Of a stretch of 64,000 nt of DNA, positions 43,158-51,716 are shown piece by piece (positions within the stretch are counted from its first letter, which is position 1; each line of letters begins with the position of its first letter). The notes under the pieces were generated by a model. That model saw only the letters and a list, made by a program, of their open reading frames with translations. It was not told the origin of the DNA and did no database searches. Source of the DNA: Chryseobacterium rhizoplanae (GTDB lineage Bacteria > Bacteroidota > Bacteroidia > Flavobacteriales > Weeksellaceae). The position numbers and the translations under genes are program-made. The stretch is taken from positions 62,001 through 126,000 of the forward strand of contig NZ_FXTC01000010.1 in the NCBI RefSeq assembly GCF_900182655.1. The letters are read 5' to 3'.

Positions 43158-44054
43158 ATGGTCAATTTAGAATGGTATCGTACTTTTAAAGCGATATATA
43201 AAACCGGGACATTGACGGGTGCTGCTGATGCTTTATTCATATCACAGCCGGGCGTGAGTCTGCATTTAAGTTCTCTGGAAGCTTATGTAGGATACAAACT
43301 ATTCGACAGAACCGGTAGAAAAATGATCCCTACAGAACGCGGGAAAGTATTATTTAATGCCGTTGCTGAGCCAATTACCAAACTGGAAGATGTAGAAAAA
43401 AACTTTCAGAAATCTACAGAGAAACATACGCCTACCATTAGTGTCGGAATGTGTTTTGAAACTTTTCAGACGACGTTGGAGCAATATGTTTCTTCACTGC
43501 CTTTTAATCTGATTATCAGTTTTGGAGAATATCCGGAAATGCTGGATCAGCTGGATAAAGGAATTCTTGATCTTATCATCACTCCGAAAAAAGGGTCTTC
43601 ACCCAATATAGAACATGAAGCTTTCTCTTCAGAACAGATCATTCTGGTGGGTGGAAAAGATGTAGATGCCGCTGCTTTCAATAAAGTGTTGAAAACAAAA
43701 GATGCAGAGCAGATTGAAGAATGGCTGAAGAATGAAAAATGGTACGGAACTACCGGAGATATGGAACACCTTTTCCAGTTCTGGACCTTGAACTTTGGTC
43801 ATAAACCTAATTTCCGTCCGAATTATATTGTTCCTAATCTGAACTCAATTATCCGTTGTCTTAAAGGTGGAACAGGACTAGCTGTCATCCCTGATTTTTT
43901 ATGTAAAAAAGACCTTGAAAGTGGCGAAGTTCAGCTGATTTGGGAAGGGAAAAAGAAGCTGGAGAACACGTTGTATTTCGGATGTCGTAAGAAAACCAAT
44001 TATCAGACAGAAATAGAACATATCAAAGGCTTATTCCGTCAGGTGATGGCTTAA
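43158..44054 (+). CDS. LysR-family transcriptional regulator
   Basis: 298 residues. The N-terminal winged HTH reads FKAIYKTGTLTGAADALFISQPGVSLHLSSLEAYVGYKLFDRTGR (about 10-54). A periplasmic-binding-like effector domain follows (TISVGMCFETFQTTLEQYV onward). LysR proteins usually regulate a neighbouring divergent operon. The nearest candidates are the mdaB redox operon about 1.2 kb away and the phosphoesterase; the link is inferred. Its last 24 bases overlap the 3' end of the convergent GNAT gene. Confidence 0.93.
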   Translation: MVNLEWYRTFKAIYKTGTLTGAADALFISQPGVSLHLSSLEAYVGYKLFDRTGRKMIPTERGKVLFNAVAEPITKLEDVEKNFQKSTEKHTPTISVGMCFETFQTTLEQYVSSLPFNLIISFGEYPEMLDQLDKGILDLIITPKKGSSPNIEHEAFSSEQIILVGGKDVDAAAFNKVLKTKDAEQIEEWLKNEKWYGTTGDMEHLFQFWTLNFGHKPNFRPNYIVPNLNSIIRCLKGGTGLAVIPDFLCKKDLESGEVQLIWEGKKKLENTLYFGCRKKTNYQTEIEHIKGLFRQVMA

Positions 44055-44498
44055 TACAACCATATCACGCATTTGTAAACCGTTTTCATATATCGGATCT
44101 GAATAATTTTCAACAAAAAAATCTTTCAGTATCCCGCTTTTAATAAAACCGTTTTTCTCATAAAATCTGATCTGTTGGAATCCGGTATCCGACGTTCCAA
44201 CAGTCAGTGTTTTATAATGATTTTCTTTGGCAATTTCCTTCGCTTTATTCATCAGAATACTTCCGATTCCTTTGCTTCTGTAGCTTTCAATTACTGCAAT
44301 ATTTTTAATTTCCAGTTCTGTATTGTTGCTTTTATACAACGCCATCACCGCAATATTTTCTGTGCCGTCATGTAAAAGATAAATGTCGGAATTGAAAATA
44401 TACCGATCAATAGCTTCTTGGGTTTCATCCGCTAACAGCAATAGTTGATAAGGAATTTCCGCATCCGGCTTTAATAAACTGAACGTAAAATTTTCCAT
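44031..44498 (-). CDS. GNAT family N-acetyltransferase
   Basis: 155 residues. The acetyl-CoA binding loop is ESYRSKGIGSILMNKAKEIA (R/Q-x-x-G-x-G/A, motif A), followed by the beta5 strand TLTVGTSDTGFQQIRFYEKNGF. The N-terminal part (FSLLKPDAEIPYQLLLLADET) reads as a substrate lid. The substrate is unknown. It abuts the next GNAT gene with no gap, so the two form one transcript. Confidence 0.9.
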   Translation of the reverse strand: MENFTFSLLKPDAEIPYQLLLLADETQEAIDRYIFNSDIYLLHDGTENIAVMALYKSNNTELEIKNIAVIESYRSKGIGSILMNKAKEIAKENHYKTLTVGTSDTGFQQIRFYEKNGFIKSGILKDFFVENYSDPIYENGLQMRDMVVLSHHLTE

Positions 44499-44933
44499 TT
44501 AAAGACTCATGTGAATAAGTGGATAATCTTTTCCTGAACCATCTTTTTCTGATCGCCCGATCTTTCTGAACCCCATTTTTTCATAAAATCCAATCGCTTG
44601 TGGATTCTGTTCATTCACATCTACTTTGGTCAATCCGGTCTTTTCTTTCATAAATTGATAAAGGGTTTTTCCATATCCTTTCCCACGGGCATCATCATGA
44701 ATGAAGAGCATTTCCAGGTTACCTTCTGCTACGGAAGCAAAGCCTTTAACTTGATTATCCTCACTCATTAAATAAACTTCCAGGTTAGGAAGATAATCTC
44801 TTGGAATAGCTTCTTTAAAATAATTGAAATCCTCTTCTGCCAGAAAATCGTGGGTTGCCCTTACGGCTGACTCCCAGATTTCCATAATTCTCGGATAATC
44901 CTCTGCTGTAGCCAATCTGATGTTTTGTGACAT
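44499..44933 (-). CDS. GNAT family N-acetyltransferase
   Basis: 144 residues. Motif A is HDDARGKGYGKTLYQFMKE, and the C-terminal VDVNEQNPQAIGFYEKMGFRKIG is typical of small-molecule or protein-N-terminal acetyltransferases. It is the first of two adjacent GNAT genes. A heptanucleotide tandem array starts 66 bases upstream of its start codon. Confidence 0.9.
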   Translation of the reverse strand: MSQNIRLATAEDYPRIMEIWESAVRATHDFLAEEDFNYFKEAIPRDYLPNLEVYLMSEDNQVKGFASVAEGNLEMLFIHDDARGKGYGKTLYQFMKEKTGLTKVDVNEQNPQAIGFYEKMGFRKIGRSEKDGSGKDYPLIHMSL

Positions 44934-44999
44934 GATTTTTAAATTTTAAGCAAAAATAGAGAAAATAGCGATGGAATGCCAGCTGGAGCCATAAATTTA

Positions 45000-45069
45000 C
45001 AACTAGCAACTAGCAACTAGCAACTAGCAACTAGCAACTAGCAACTAGCAACTGGCAAATGGCAACTGG
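45000..45069. repeat. Heptanucleotide tandem array, CAACTAG x7 plus three variants
   Basis: Seven exact CAACTAG units (45000-45048) are followed by CAACTGG, CAAATGG and CAACTGG. It lies between the divergent GNAT and aldo/keto reductase genes, outside any ORF. Confidence 0.97.
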
Positions 45070-45193
45070 TAACTCAAAGCTGCAATTACATAACAATTTT
45101 TTGAAGAGAAACAGTAAAATTGGTAGGCAGAATTTTCAATTTTTTGTTGCAAATTTGTTTATCACTTTATATTAATAACTAAAATAAAGACTT

Positions 45194-46069
45194 ATGCAAA
45201 AGAAAACCTATACAGGGCAGCCTGTGGTAACCTTAAATAACGGAGTGGATATTCCTGCTTTAGGCTTTGGAGTATGGCAGATGGAAGACCTGAAAGAATG
45301 TGAGAATGCAGTAATCAAAGCTATTCAGACTGGATATAGAATGATTGACACTGCTGCTATTTATCAGAATGAAACCGCTGTAGGTGCCGGGGTGAAAAAT
45401 AGCGGAGTAAACAGGGATGAACTGTTTATCACTTCAAAAGTATGGGTTCAGGATCATGGATATGAAAAAGCTAAAAGTGCTTTTCAGAGAACCTTGGACA
45501 GATTGCAGATGGATTACCTTGATATGTATTTGATCCACTGGCCTTATGGAGATTTCCTGGGAACATGGAAGGCTTTGGAAGAATTATATAAGGAAGGAAA
45601 GATCAAAGCTATTGGGGTATGTAATTTTACCGTTGAGAAGCTTGAAGAATTAAAAGCTAATTCAACAGTGTTGCCGGTGATTAATCAGATTGAGCTGCAT
45701 CCGGTATTCCAGCAAAAAGAATTGCAGGTTTACGACAGGGAAAATAATATTGTAACACAGCCCTGGAGCCCGCTTGGAAATGGTAATGCTAACCTTTTAA
45801 GCAATCCTGATCTGAAAGCGATTGCTGATAAATATGGTAAAACTGTAGCTCAGGTAATCTTAAGATGGCACCTTCAGGAAGGATTCGTAGTGATCCCGAA
45901 ATCTGTGACACCGTCGAGAATTGAAGAAAACTTTAATGTATTTGATTTTGAATTAACAGAAGATGAAATGAATGTCGTTCGTTCTTTGGATACAGGAAAA
46001 AGATTATTCTTTGATCCTAAAGATCCGGAATGGGAACAGAAAATGCTCAATTCCGTTGCGGATATTTAA
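45194..46069 (+). CDS. Aldo/keto reductase (2,5-diketogluconate reductase-like)
   Basis: 291 residues. The AKR5-type signature is present: GFGVWQMEDLKECENAVIKAI, MIDTAAIYQNETAVGAGV (Asp and Tyr), FITSKVWVQDHGYEKA (Lys) and MYLIHWPYGD (His). The C-terminal nicotinamide site is VVIPKSVTPSRIEENFNVF. It reduces small carbonyls with NADPH in the cytosol. It is a single gene between the heptamer array and an intergenic hairpin repeat. Confidence 0.94.
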   Translation: MQKKTYTGQPVVTLNNGVDIPALGFGVWQMEDLKECENAVIKAIQTGYRMIDTAAIYQNETAVGAGVKNSGVNRDELFITSKVWVQDHGYEKAKSAFQRTLDRLQMDYLDMYLIHWPYGDFLGTWKALEELYKEGKIKAIGVCNFTVEKLEELKANSTVLPVINQIELHPVFQQKELQVYDRENNIVTQPWSPLGNGNANLLSNPDLKAIADKYGKTVAQVILRWHLQEGFVVIPKSVTPSRIEENFNVFDFELTEDEMNVVRSLDTGKRLFFDPKDPEWEQKMLNSVADI

Positions 46070-46088
46070 TAAAAATAAAGAATAGAAT

Positions 46089-46151
46089 ATTCCCACATAT
46101 TTCGCAGAAAGCACAGATTTAATCCGCTGTATTTGTGAAATTTGTGGGAAT
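46089..46151. repeat. Intergenic palindromic repeat (ATTCCCACA ends)
   Basis: ATTCCCACATATTTCGCAGA... and ...TTTGTGAAATTTGTGGGAAT are inverted arms of about 25 bases with few mismatches around an AT-rich centre. It could form a cruciform or a weak terminator after the aldo/keto reductase. Confidence 0.55.
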
Positions 46152-46239
46152 ACTATTTTTATTCAGGTGAGGAATATCATAATCCTGTAGGAAATGAAGT
46201 CTTCCTATTTTTTGTACCTTTTTAATTAAAATAGTTCTT

Positions 46240-47298
46240 ATGTTTTGGCCCGATACAATCAGTAAAAAACTAGGGATACAATATCCTGTGATTCAGGCTC
46301 CGATGTTTGGAGTGAGTACGGTACAAATGGTAGCCGCAGCAGCTAAGGCAGGCTGTCTGGGATCATTGGCAGTGGCTGATCTTTCAGCAGATCAGTCTGT
46401 TCAATTGATCAGGGAAACGAAAAAACTGACAGATAAACCTTTTGCAGCAAATATATTCGTCCATCACATTCCTGAAGTGACGGATGGTTTAAAAGAAAAG
46501 TATATTAAAACCAAACAGTTTCTTGAGCAGCTGGCCAGAGAAAATGATATTGAAGCAGAGCTTCCGGAACTTGAAGCCATCAGTATAAATTGCTACCATG
46601 AACAGATAGATGCTATTATTGAAGAAAACTGTAAAATCCTGAGTTTCACATTCGGAAATCTGGATGATCAGAGTATTCAGAAATTAAAAGAAAACGGAGT
46701 TACCCTCATCGGAACCTGTACGTCTGTGAATGAAGCTTTGCAGCTTGAAAAATCAGGTATTGATATGATCAGTGTTCAGGGAATAGAGGCGGGAGGTCAC
46801 AGAGGAAGTTTTGAGGCGGAGAATATTCTGCAGATTGGAGGGTTGTCTTTGCTGTCACAGGTGTATGATCATGTGAGTGTTCCGTTGATCTATGCAGGGG
46901 GAATCTATGAAGCCAGGACATTAAAAGCTGTTAAAGACTTAGGAGCGCAGGGCTTCCAGGTGGGAAATCTTTTATTGGCTTCTCAGGAAAGTGCTTTACA
47001 GCCTTTTGAAAAGGAAAGACTGAAAAAAGTAAGAGAAGAAGAAATTGTTTTAACGAAGAGCTTTTCCGGACGATATGCCAGAGGAATAAAAAATCAATTT
47101 ATAGAAGCGGTTGAAAACTCAGAATATATTTTACCATATCCTTATCAGAATAAACTGACCAATGCGTTGCGTAAAGCAGCAAAATCTCTGCAAAATCCTG
47201 AATTTGTAGGAATCTGGATAGGGCAGTCTATTCACCAGTATAGTGAACTTTCCACTGAGGAAATTTTGCGAAATCTGATTAAAGAATGTGAAAGATAG
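46240..47298 (+). CDS. Nitronate monooxygenase family protein
   Basis: 352 residues, FMN-dependent TIM barrel. Landmarks are QYPVIQAPMFGVSTVQMVAAAAKAGCLGSL at the start, DMISVQGIEAGGHRG with the catalytic-site His, VPLIYAGGIYEARTL and GAQGFQVGNLLLAS. The family oxidises alkyl nitronates such as propionate-3-nitronate, though some members have other roles. It appears monocistronic, 72 bases before an unrelated membrane protein gene. Confidence 0.92.
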   Translation: MFWPDTISKKLGIQYPVIQAPMFGVSTVQMVAAAAKAGCLGSLAVADLSADQSVQLIRETKKLTDKPFAANIFVHHIPEVTDGLKEKYIKTKQFLEQLARENDIEAELPELEAISINCYHEQIDAIIEENCKILSFTFGNLDDQSIQKLKENGVTLIGTCTSVNEALQLEKSGIDMISVQGIEAGGHRGSFEAENILQIGGLSLLSQVYDHVSVPLIYAGGIYEARTLKAVKDLGAQGFQVGNLLLASQESALQPFEKERLKKVREEEIVLTKSFSGRYARGIKNQFIEAVENSEYILPYPYQNKLTNALRKAAKSLQNPEFVGIWIGQSIHQYSELSTEEILRNLIKECER

Positions 47299-47370
47299 AT
47301 CAAGATAGTTTCAATTTGCTGTTAATTGTCTATTTTCGTGAAAGATAAAAACTAAAATCAACGAAAATAA

Positions 47371-47982
47371 ATGAAATTTTCAGAGGGAATTCAGAGATCA
47401 CTTCCGTTCGGCTACCTGTTTCTTGTCGTAATGGGAATATTAAAAGAAAGTGTCTTCTATTACCAGATAGGCATTAATATTTTAAAATACTCAACAATTA
47501 TGGACATCCTGATCAGCCCGATTGCTACCTTAACGGCTCATCCTGTGATATTGATTATCCTTATTGGTATCATTATATTTTCATTTGCTTTTCCCTCTTT
47601 TTTATCAAAACAGGCCAGTAAAAATAAACGTTGGGCATTCCAGATGGCATCTCTCAAAGGACATGAAAATATGAGCAAAGAGGCTATTGAAAATCATTTT
47701 ACCAATATGTTTGTGAAGTTTCTGGCCATGATGCTGCTGTCTTTCTTCGTAGGAATAGGCTTGGGAGAAGGATTTGGGCTTACCAGAAAGATAAGGGAGA
47801 ATAAACTTAAATATGACTATAAATTAAACTATGGCGATGATAAGTTTGAACAGGTTCATCTCATAGGATCAAACAGTATGTATTACATCTATCTGGCAAA
47901 AGGAAACAAAACGATAAAAATCTCACCGGTAGGATCAATAAAAAGTATTGAGCTGGTCAACAACAAAAGATTGAATAACTAG
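47371..47982 (+). CDS. Hypothetical membrane protein
   Basis: 203 residues. Hydrophobic segments lie at about 12-27, 53-73 and 116-132. A polar loop lies between the second and third, and a C-terminal soluble beta-like domain (FEQVHLIGSNSMYYIYLAKGNKTIKISPVGSIKSIEL) follows. I recognise no family; the tail resembles small regulatory beta domains. It ends at a strong bidirectional terminator. Confidence 0.75.
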   Translation: MKFSEGIQRSLPFGYLFLVVMGILKESVFYYQIGINILKYSTIMDILISPIATLTAHPVILIILIGIIIFSFAFPSFLSKQASKNKRWAFQMASLKGHENMSKEAIENHFTNMFVKFLAMMLLSFFVGIGLGEGFGLTRKIRENKLKYDYKLNYGDDKFEQVHLIGSNSMYYIYLAKGNKTIKISPVGSIKSIELVNNKRLNN

Positions 47983-47994
47983 AAATAATGCTAA

Positions 47995-48031
47995 TAAAAA
48001 AGCTTCAGATAAGATTCTGAAGCTTTTTTTA
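47995..48031. terminator. Bidirectional intrinsic terminator
   Basis: AAAAAAGCTTCAGA pairs with TCTGAAGCTTTTTT around TAAGAT, between the convergent membrane-protein and Mpl-like genes. Confidence 0.88.
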
Positions 48032-48032
48032 C

Positions 48033-49370
48033 TTATTTTGTTAAATCAAGACCGCCAAAATTTCCGGAACTCATCATGAGATAAACACCATCCGTTTTAT
48101 CCAATGTATTCCAGTAGGCATGAAGATCTTCAGCGTTTGTGAAAACCTTTAAATTTTCATTCTTGAATTTTTCTTTAATAAACTCTGGAGATATAGGTTC
48201 CATTCTCTTGATCTTCAAAGCGTCTTCAGAGTAGAAAACGATGGCTTCATTCAAGCCGTCCATTGCATGATCATATTGCTCAAGGAAGGCCGGATTTAAA
48301 CTGGAATAGGTGTGCAGTTCCAGAAATCCGTATTTCTTATCATTTTTAAATTGTTCCGTGAATGCTTTTACAGCTGCCTTCACCTTGCTTGGTGCATGGG
48401 CAAAATCTTTATAAAGCGTTCCCTTATCTTCTCTTTCTACTTTTTCAAGACGTTTGGATGCTCCTTTAAAGCTCATGATAGCCTCATAGAAGTCTTCATC
48501 CATAATACCCAGCTGTCTGCAGATATGTCTTGCGCCTTCCATATTCAACAGGTTGTGGGCTCCAAAAACAGAAAGCGGAACATCTCCCATTTCGGTTTTT
48601 AAATACACTTTACCGTTGCTGATTTCGTATTCAGGAGTTCTATATGGGATTTTTCTGAAATAGTTTTCAGCATTTTCCACTACTTTCACTACTTCCGGAT
48701 CTTCTTCGTTATATACCAGAACGCCTCCTGCTGTAATGCTCGCCACAAATTTTCTGAACTGATCTATATAGTCGTCAAATGTTTTGAAAACATTGATATG
48801 ATCCCATGCAATACCACTCATTAAAGCAATATTCGGCTGATACAGTAAAAATTTAGAACGAAGGTCAATAGGAGAAGAAAGGTATTCATCACCTTCCAGA
48901 ACCATGAAATCATTATCCTGAGTCAGTTTCACCATACAGTCGAAACCTTCAAGCTGAGCGCCTACCATGAAATCCACATCTTTCTGGTGGAAATTCAAAA
49001 CATGAAGAATCATTGATGTGATGGTAGTTTTACCATGTGATCCGGCAATGACAACTCTTGTTTTATTTTTGGACTGTTCGTAAAGGAATTCAGGATAAGA
49101 ATATATTTTCAGACCCAGTTCCTTTGCTCTTGCCAATTCAGGATTATCCTGATGGGCATGCATTCCAAGAATAACAGCATCAATATCCGGAGTGATCTTT
49201 TCCGGGAACCAGCCCATTTCCTGAGGCATAATTCCTTTCTTTTCCAAACGGGATTTTGAAGGCTCAAAAATGGCATCATCAGACCCTGTCACCTGATATC
49301 CTTTGTCTTTTAACGCAATCGCAAGATTATGCATGGCGCTTCCGCCAATGGCAATGAAGTGGGTTTTCAA
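48033..49370 (-). CDS. mpl: Mpl/MurC-like ligase (UDP-MurNAc peptide ligase)
   Basis: 445 residues, Mur ligase fold. The Rossmann start is HFIAIGGSAMHNLAIALKDKGYQVTGSDD, the ATP loop is IAGSHGKTTITSMI, followed by MVGAQLEGFDC and the metal region LEGDEYLSSPIDLRSKF. The end domain has YKDFAHAPSKVKAAVKAFTEQF. The order fits Mpl, which attaches recycled tripeptide to UDP-MurNAc, better than biosynthetic MurC. It is the last gene of a minus-strand group with a lipoprotein and an acyltransferase. Confidence 0.88.
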   Translation of the reverse strand: MKTHFIAIGGSAMHNLAIALKDKGYQVTGSDDAIFEPSKSRLEKKGIMPQEMGWFPEKITPDIDAVILGMHAHQDNPELARAKELGLKIYSYPEFLYEQSKNKTRVVIAGSHGKTTITSMILHVLNFHQKDVDFMVGAQLEGFDCMVKLTQDNDFMVLEGDEYLSSPIDLRSKFLLYQPNIALMSGIAWDHINVFKTFDDYIDQFRKFVASITAGGVLVYNEEDPEVVKVVENAENYFRKIPYRTPEYEISNGKVYLKTEMGDVPLSVFGAHNLLNMEGARHICRQLGIMDEDFYEAIMSFKGASKRLEKVEREDKGTLYKDFAHAPSKVKAAVKAFTEQFKNDKKYGFLELHTYSSLNPAFLEQYDHAMDGLNEAIVFYSEDALKIKRMEPISPEFIKEKFKNENLKVFTNAEDLHAYWNTLDKTDGVYLMMSSGNFGGLDLTK

Positions 49371-49376
49371 TTGTAT

Positions 49377-49814
49377 TTACTGTTTTTTAACATTAGTATT
49401 AATGACCTGCTGGAAAGCTTCAAGAATGTTGTTCCAGTTGGTCTGATAATTTGGGATGATCATGCTGGCATCTGATTTACTTCCTTCATTCGGACCTTTC
49501 TTGATATTGATGGAAGTTGAAATATTGTCGTATAATTTTTTACGGTCTTCCTGTATTCTTCTGAAATTATTCTGAGAAAGTACCTGATCCAGTTTCTTTA
49601 AATCTTCATCAGAAATTTTAAAATCCTGTTTATATTTTTTACCCTGCCCTTCAAAAGAGTAGTGTACATTATTCCCTTTTATAAGCATATTTTCATATAC
49701 AGGAGCGTAGCCTCCACTTTTCGAATAACTGATATCAAAATCCGAATATACCTTCTGGCTGTTGCATGAAACTAATACTATGATTGCGAATAAGATTCCA
49801 AGTATTTTGTTCAT
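49377..49814 (-). CDS. Hypothetical lipoprotein
   Basis: 145 residues from the ATG at 49814 (MNKILGILFAIIVLVSC), preferred over the in-frame ATG at 49826. The lipobox LVSC gives a lipidated Cys at about residue 17. The mature part contains repeated polar strands (FDISYSKSGGYAPVYENMLIKGNN) and a charged helix (DEDLKKLDQVLSQNNFRRIQED). No family recognised. It lies 6 bases before the Mpl gene and 16 after the acyltransferase, so it belongs to an envelope-related operon. Confidence 0.78.
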   Translation of the reverse strand: MNKILGILFAIIVLVSCNSQKVYSDFDISYSKSGGYAPVYENMLIKGNNVHYSFEGQGKKYKQDFKISDEDLKKLDQVLSQNNFRRIQEDRKKLYDNISTSINIKKGPNEGSKSDASMIIPNYQTNWNNILEAFQQVINTNVKKQ

Positions 49815-49830
49815 AATTTTTGTCATTACT

Positions 49831-50637
49831 TTAATTATTTGAGTCCTTTTGTTCTAATTTTTTAGCTTTAAGTTCTTCATCATAACTGTGTAATAGGTTG
49901 AAATCTTCTGTCTGCTCAATGGCAGTCATGATTTTCAATAAAATTTCCGGTGCTTTTTCATTATCATAATCAATATCCAAAGGAGCTTTAAATTCCATCG
50001 TAGGTTTTACACCGGTTACCTTTACGCGGAGTCCTTTTTTATCAAAAGCTCTTCTGAATCCGTTTATTTTGATCGGAATTACAATAGGGCGCTGATTTTT
50101 TACCAATTTGGCCGTTCCTCTTCGTCCCTGTGCAAAAGCGGAAGTAGTTCCTTGAGGGAAAGTCGCTACCCAGCCGTTGTCCAATGCTTTCATGATGTTG
50201 TCTACCTCGCTCATGTCTACCATTCTGTTGACATTCTTTCCTTCGGCTCTCCAAGTTCTTTTTACCGTGACAGCACCTGCAATTTTGAAAATTTTGGGAA
50301 GAATACCTTTATTCATGGTTTCTTCTGCTGCTACATAGTAAAAATCGATCTTTGGGTTCAATAGGTAGATCGGGTTTTTTATCGTGTTCAGATATCCGTT
50401 ATTTACAGCACAGAAAGCATGGTACATTGCTGCCACATCTGCAAAATAGGTCTGATGGTTGGATACAAAAAGTACGTTAGAGTCCGGAAGATCCACAAGG
50501 TGTTCTGTTCCGGTTATCTTTAACTTATTAAAGCCGTTGAATCTTCTGTATGATACAACTCCTAAAATAAAAATAATAAACCTTTTCAAAAAATAAGGTG
50601 TTCCGAATGCATCGGTGAAAATATTTTTCTTCGCCAT
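49831..50637 (-). CDS. Lysophospholipid acyltransferase (PlsC-like)
   Basis: 268 residues from the ATG at 50637 (MAKKNIFTDAF), preferred over an in-frame ATG at 50652. The PlsC motif I is present as SNHQTYFADV (His-x4-Asp), and motif III is near FPQGTTSAFAQGRRGTAKLV, with a preceding hydrophobic segment. It acylates lysophosphatidate or another lysolipid at the membrane. The HQTYFAD form and length resemble Bacteroidota acyltransferases of phospholipid synthesis; the exact acceptor is uncertain. Confidence 0.87.
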   Translation of the reverse strand: MAKKNIFTDAFGTPYFLKRFIIFILGVVSYRRFNGFNKLKITGTEHLVDLPDSNVLFVSNHQTYFADVAAMYHAFCAVNNGYLNTIKNPIYLLNPKIDFYYVAAEETMNKGILPKIFKIAGAVTVKRTWRAEGKNVNRMVDMSEVDNIMKALDNGWVATFPQGTTSAFAQGRRGTAKLVKNQRPIVIPIKINGFRRAFDKKGLRVKVTGVKPTMEFKAPLDIDYDNEKAPEILLKIMTAIEQTEDFNLLHSYDEELKAKKLEQKDSNN

Positions 50638-50659
50638 CTCTGAATTAAACACGGTAGTG

Positions 50660-50667
50660 CAAAGTTA
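50660..50667 (-). promoter_or_regulatory. -7 box of the acyltransferase-lipoprotein-mpl operon
   Basis: TAACTTTG on the minus strand (50667-50660), 23 bases before the ATG at 50637, inside the end of the Nudix gene region. Confidence 0.5.
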
Positions 50668-51294
50668 CATTTTTTTCAGCAACTGGCTGAATTCACTTAA
50701 TATCATCGCTGTAGCCCCCCAGATAATGTATCCGTTGAAATTGATCACGGGAACCTCATATCCGTTTGCATTAGGCAGCGCCATGATTTCCGGGGTGTCA
50801 GAAAGGTTCAGAAAGGAAGTGATGGGAAATTCTATGGTTTCCACAGCTTCCGTCTGTTGAAGAACAAAGGCGGGATTCTTTTTAGTATAAGAAATGTAGG
50901 GATATACATAAAAATTGCTCGGTGGAATATAAATAGGAGACATTTCTCTGATAATCCTTACATAATGTTTGTCTATTCCGATCTCTTCGGAAGTCTCCCG
51001 AATTGCGGTTTCAGCAAAATCTCTGTCCATCTCTTCACGCTTTCCTCCAGGCAGTGAAATCTGCCCACTGTGTCTGTCGTGCTCGTTAATTGTTCTTTGA
51101 ATCAATGGAAAATACCACTCGTTGTCTTTTAAATATAAAACAATATTTACAGCTGCAAACTTAGGGTTCTTTGCCAATACTTCATCATAAGTAAAGACCG
51201 GGCGTGAGGGAGGTGAGAAAACTCCATGCGCGTGTTCACCGGGAAGTTCTACACTTTTTATTTTTCGTAATAAATCTTTTCCAAAATTTTCCAT
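50665..51294 (-). CDS. Nudix hydrolase, coenzyme A pyrophosphatase type (NudL-like)
   Basis: 209 residues. The Nudix box GGKREEMDRDFAETAIRETSEEIGI fits GX5EX7REUXEEXGU. It is preceded by PLIQRTINEHDRHSGQISLPGG, the NuCoA extension of CoA pyrophosphatases. It would cleave CoA and its derivatives to 4'-phosphopantetheine and 3',5'-ADP. The -7 box lies only 5 bases before the ATG, so its mRNA may be leaderless. Confidence 0.92.
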   Translation of the reverse strand: MENFGKDLLRKIKSVELPGEHAHGVFSPPSRPVFTYDEVLAKNPKFAAVNIVLYLKDNEWYFPLIQRTINEHDRHSGQISLPGGKREEMDRDFAETAIRETSEEIGIDKHYVRIIREMSPIYIPPSNFYVYPYISYTKKNPAFVLQQTEAVETIEFPITSFLNLSDTPEIMALPNANGYEVPVINFNGYIIWGATAMILSEFSQLLKKM

Positions 51295-51298
51295 ACCT

Positions 51299-51306
51299 CA
51301 AATTTA
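51299..51306 (-). promoter_or_regulatory. -7 box immediately upstream of the Nudix gene
   Basis: TAAATTTG on the minus strand (51306-51299). The start codon begins at 51294, which would make the transcript nearly leaderless. No clear -33 box was found. Confidence 0.5.
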
Positions 51307-51375
51307 ACAATATATCTTGAAGAAATAAGGGCCTTAACATTAATTAACCATGTAAGATCAGGATGAAAAGATTAG

Positions 51376-51685
51376 TGACTTTGGATTTTCTTTGACAAAT
51401 GAAAGATGGATAATTGGTGATCGTAATATTTTAAAACCCAGCGTTGTGAACTGTTATTACCCATGATGAATTAAAAAAATGAGTGAAAATAACGTCAGGA
51501 GATTATTCAATATTCACCACTGAATGAGATGGTTATGATTCTTAAAATGACTCCCGTATTTTTCCGTAACTGAAAACAATGACTTTCCTGCAACGGCAAA
51601 TGGTGACCCTTACAACTATAAACAGTGACTTTTGAAATTTACACTTTGATGGTGGTTTTTCATTTTGACCCAGAGGCTACCTTTG
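51376..51685 (+). promoter_or_regulatory. csgA upstream region: -7 box and repeated TGACYYY motifs
   Basis: The -7 box TACCTTTG is at 51678-51685, 31 bases before the curlin ATG; the -33 position lacks a TTTG, which suggests activator dependence. TGAC followed by three pyrimidines or a near match occurs at 51376, 51548, 51580, 51604, 51626 and 51666, all on the plus strand. Those at 51580, 51604 and 51626 are 24 and 22 bases apart. No gene was seen in the 51295-51716 gap. Confidence 0.5.
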
Positions 51686-51716
51686 CCTTACTATTAACCA
51701 ATTAATTTTTACTAAG

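Noticed and set aside
45000..45069. Regular short repeats that might suggest a CRISPR array
   Set aside because: The units are 7 bases with no spacers, and no cas genes are present.
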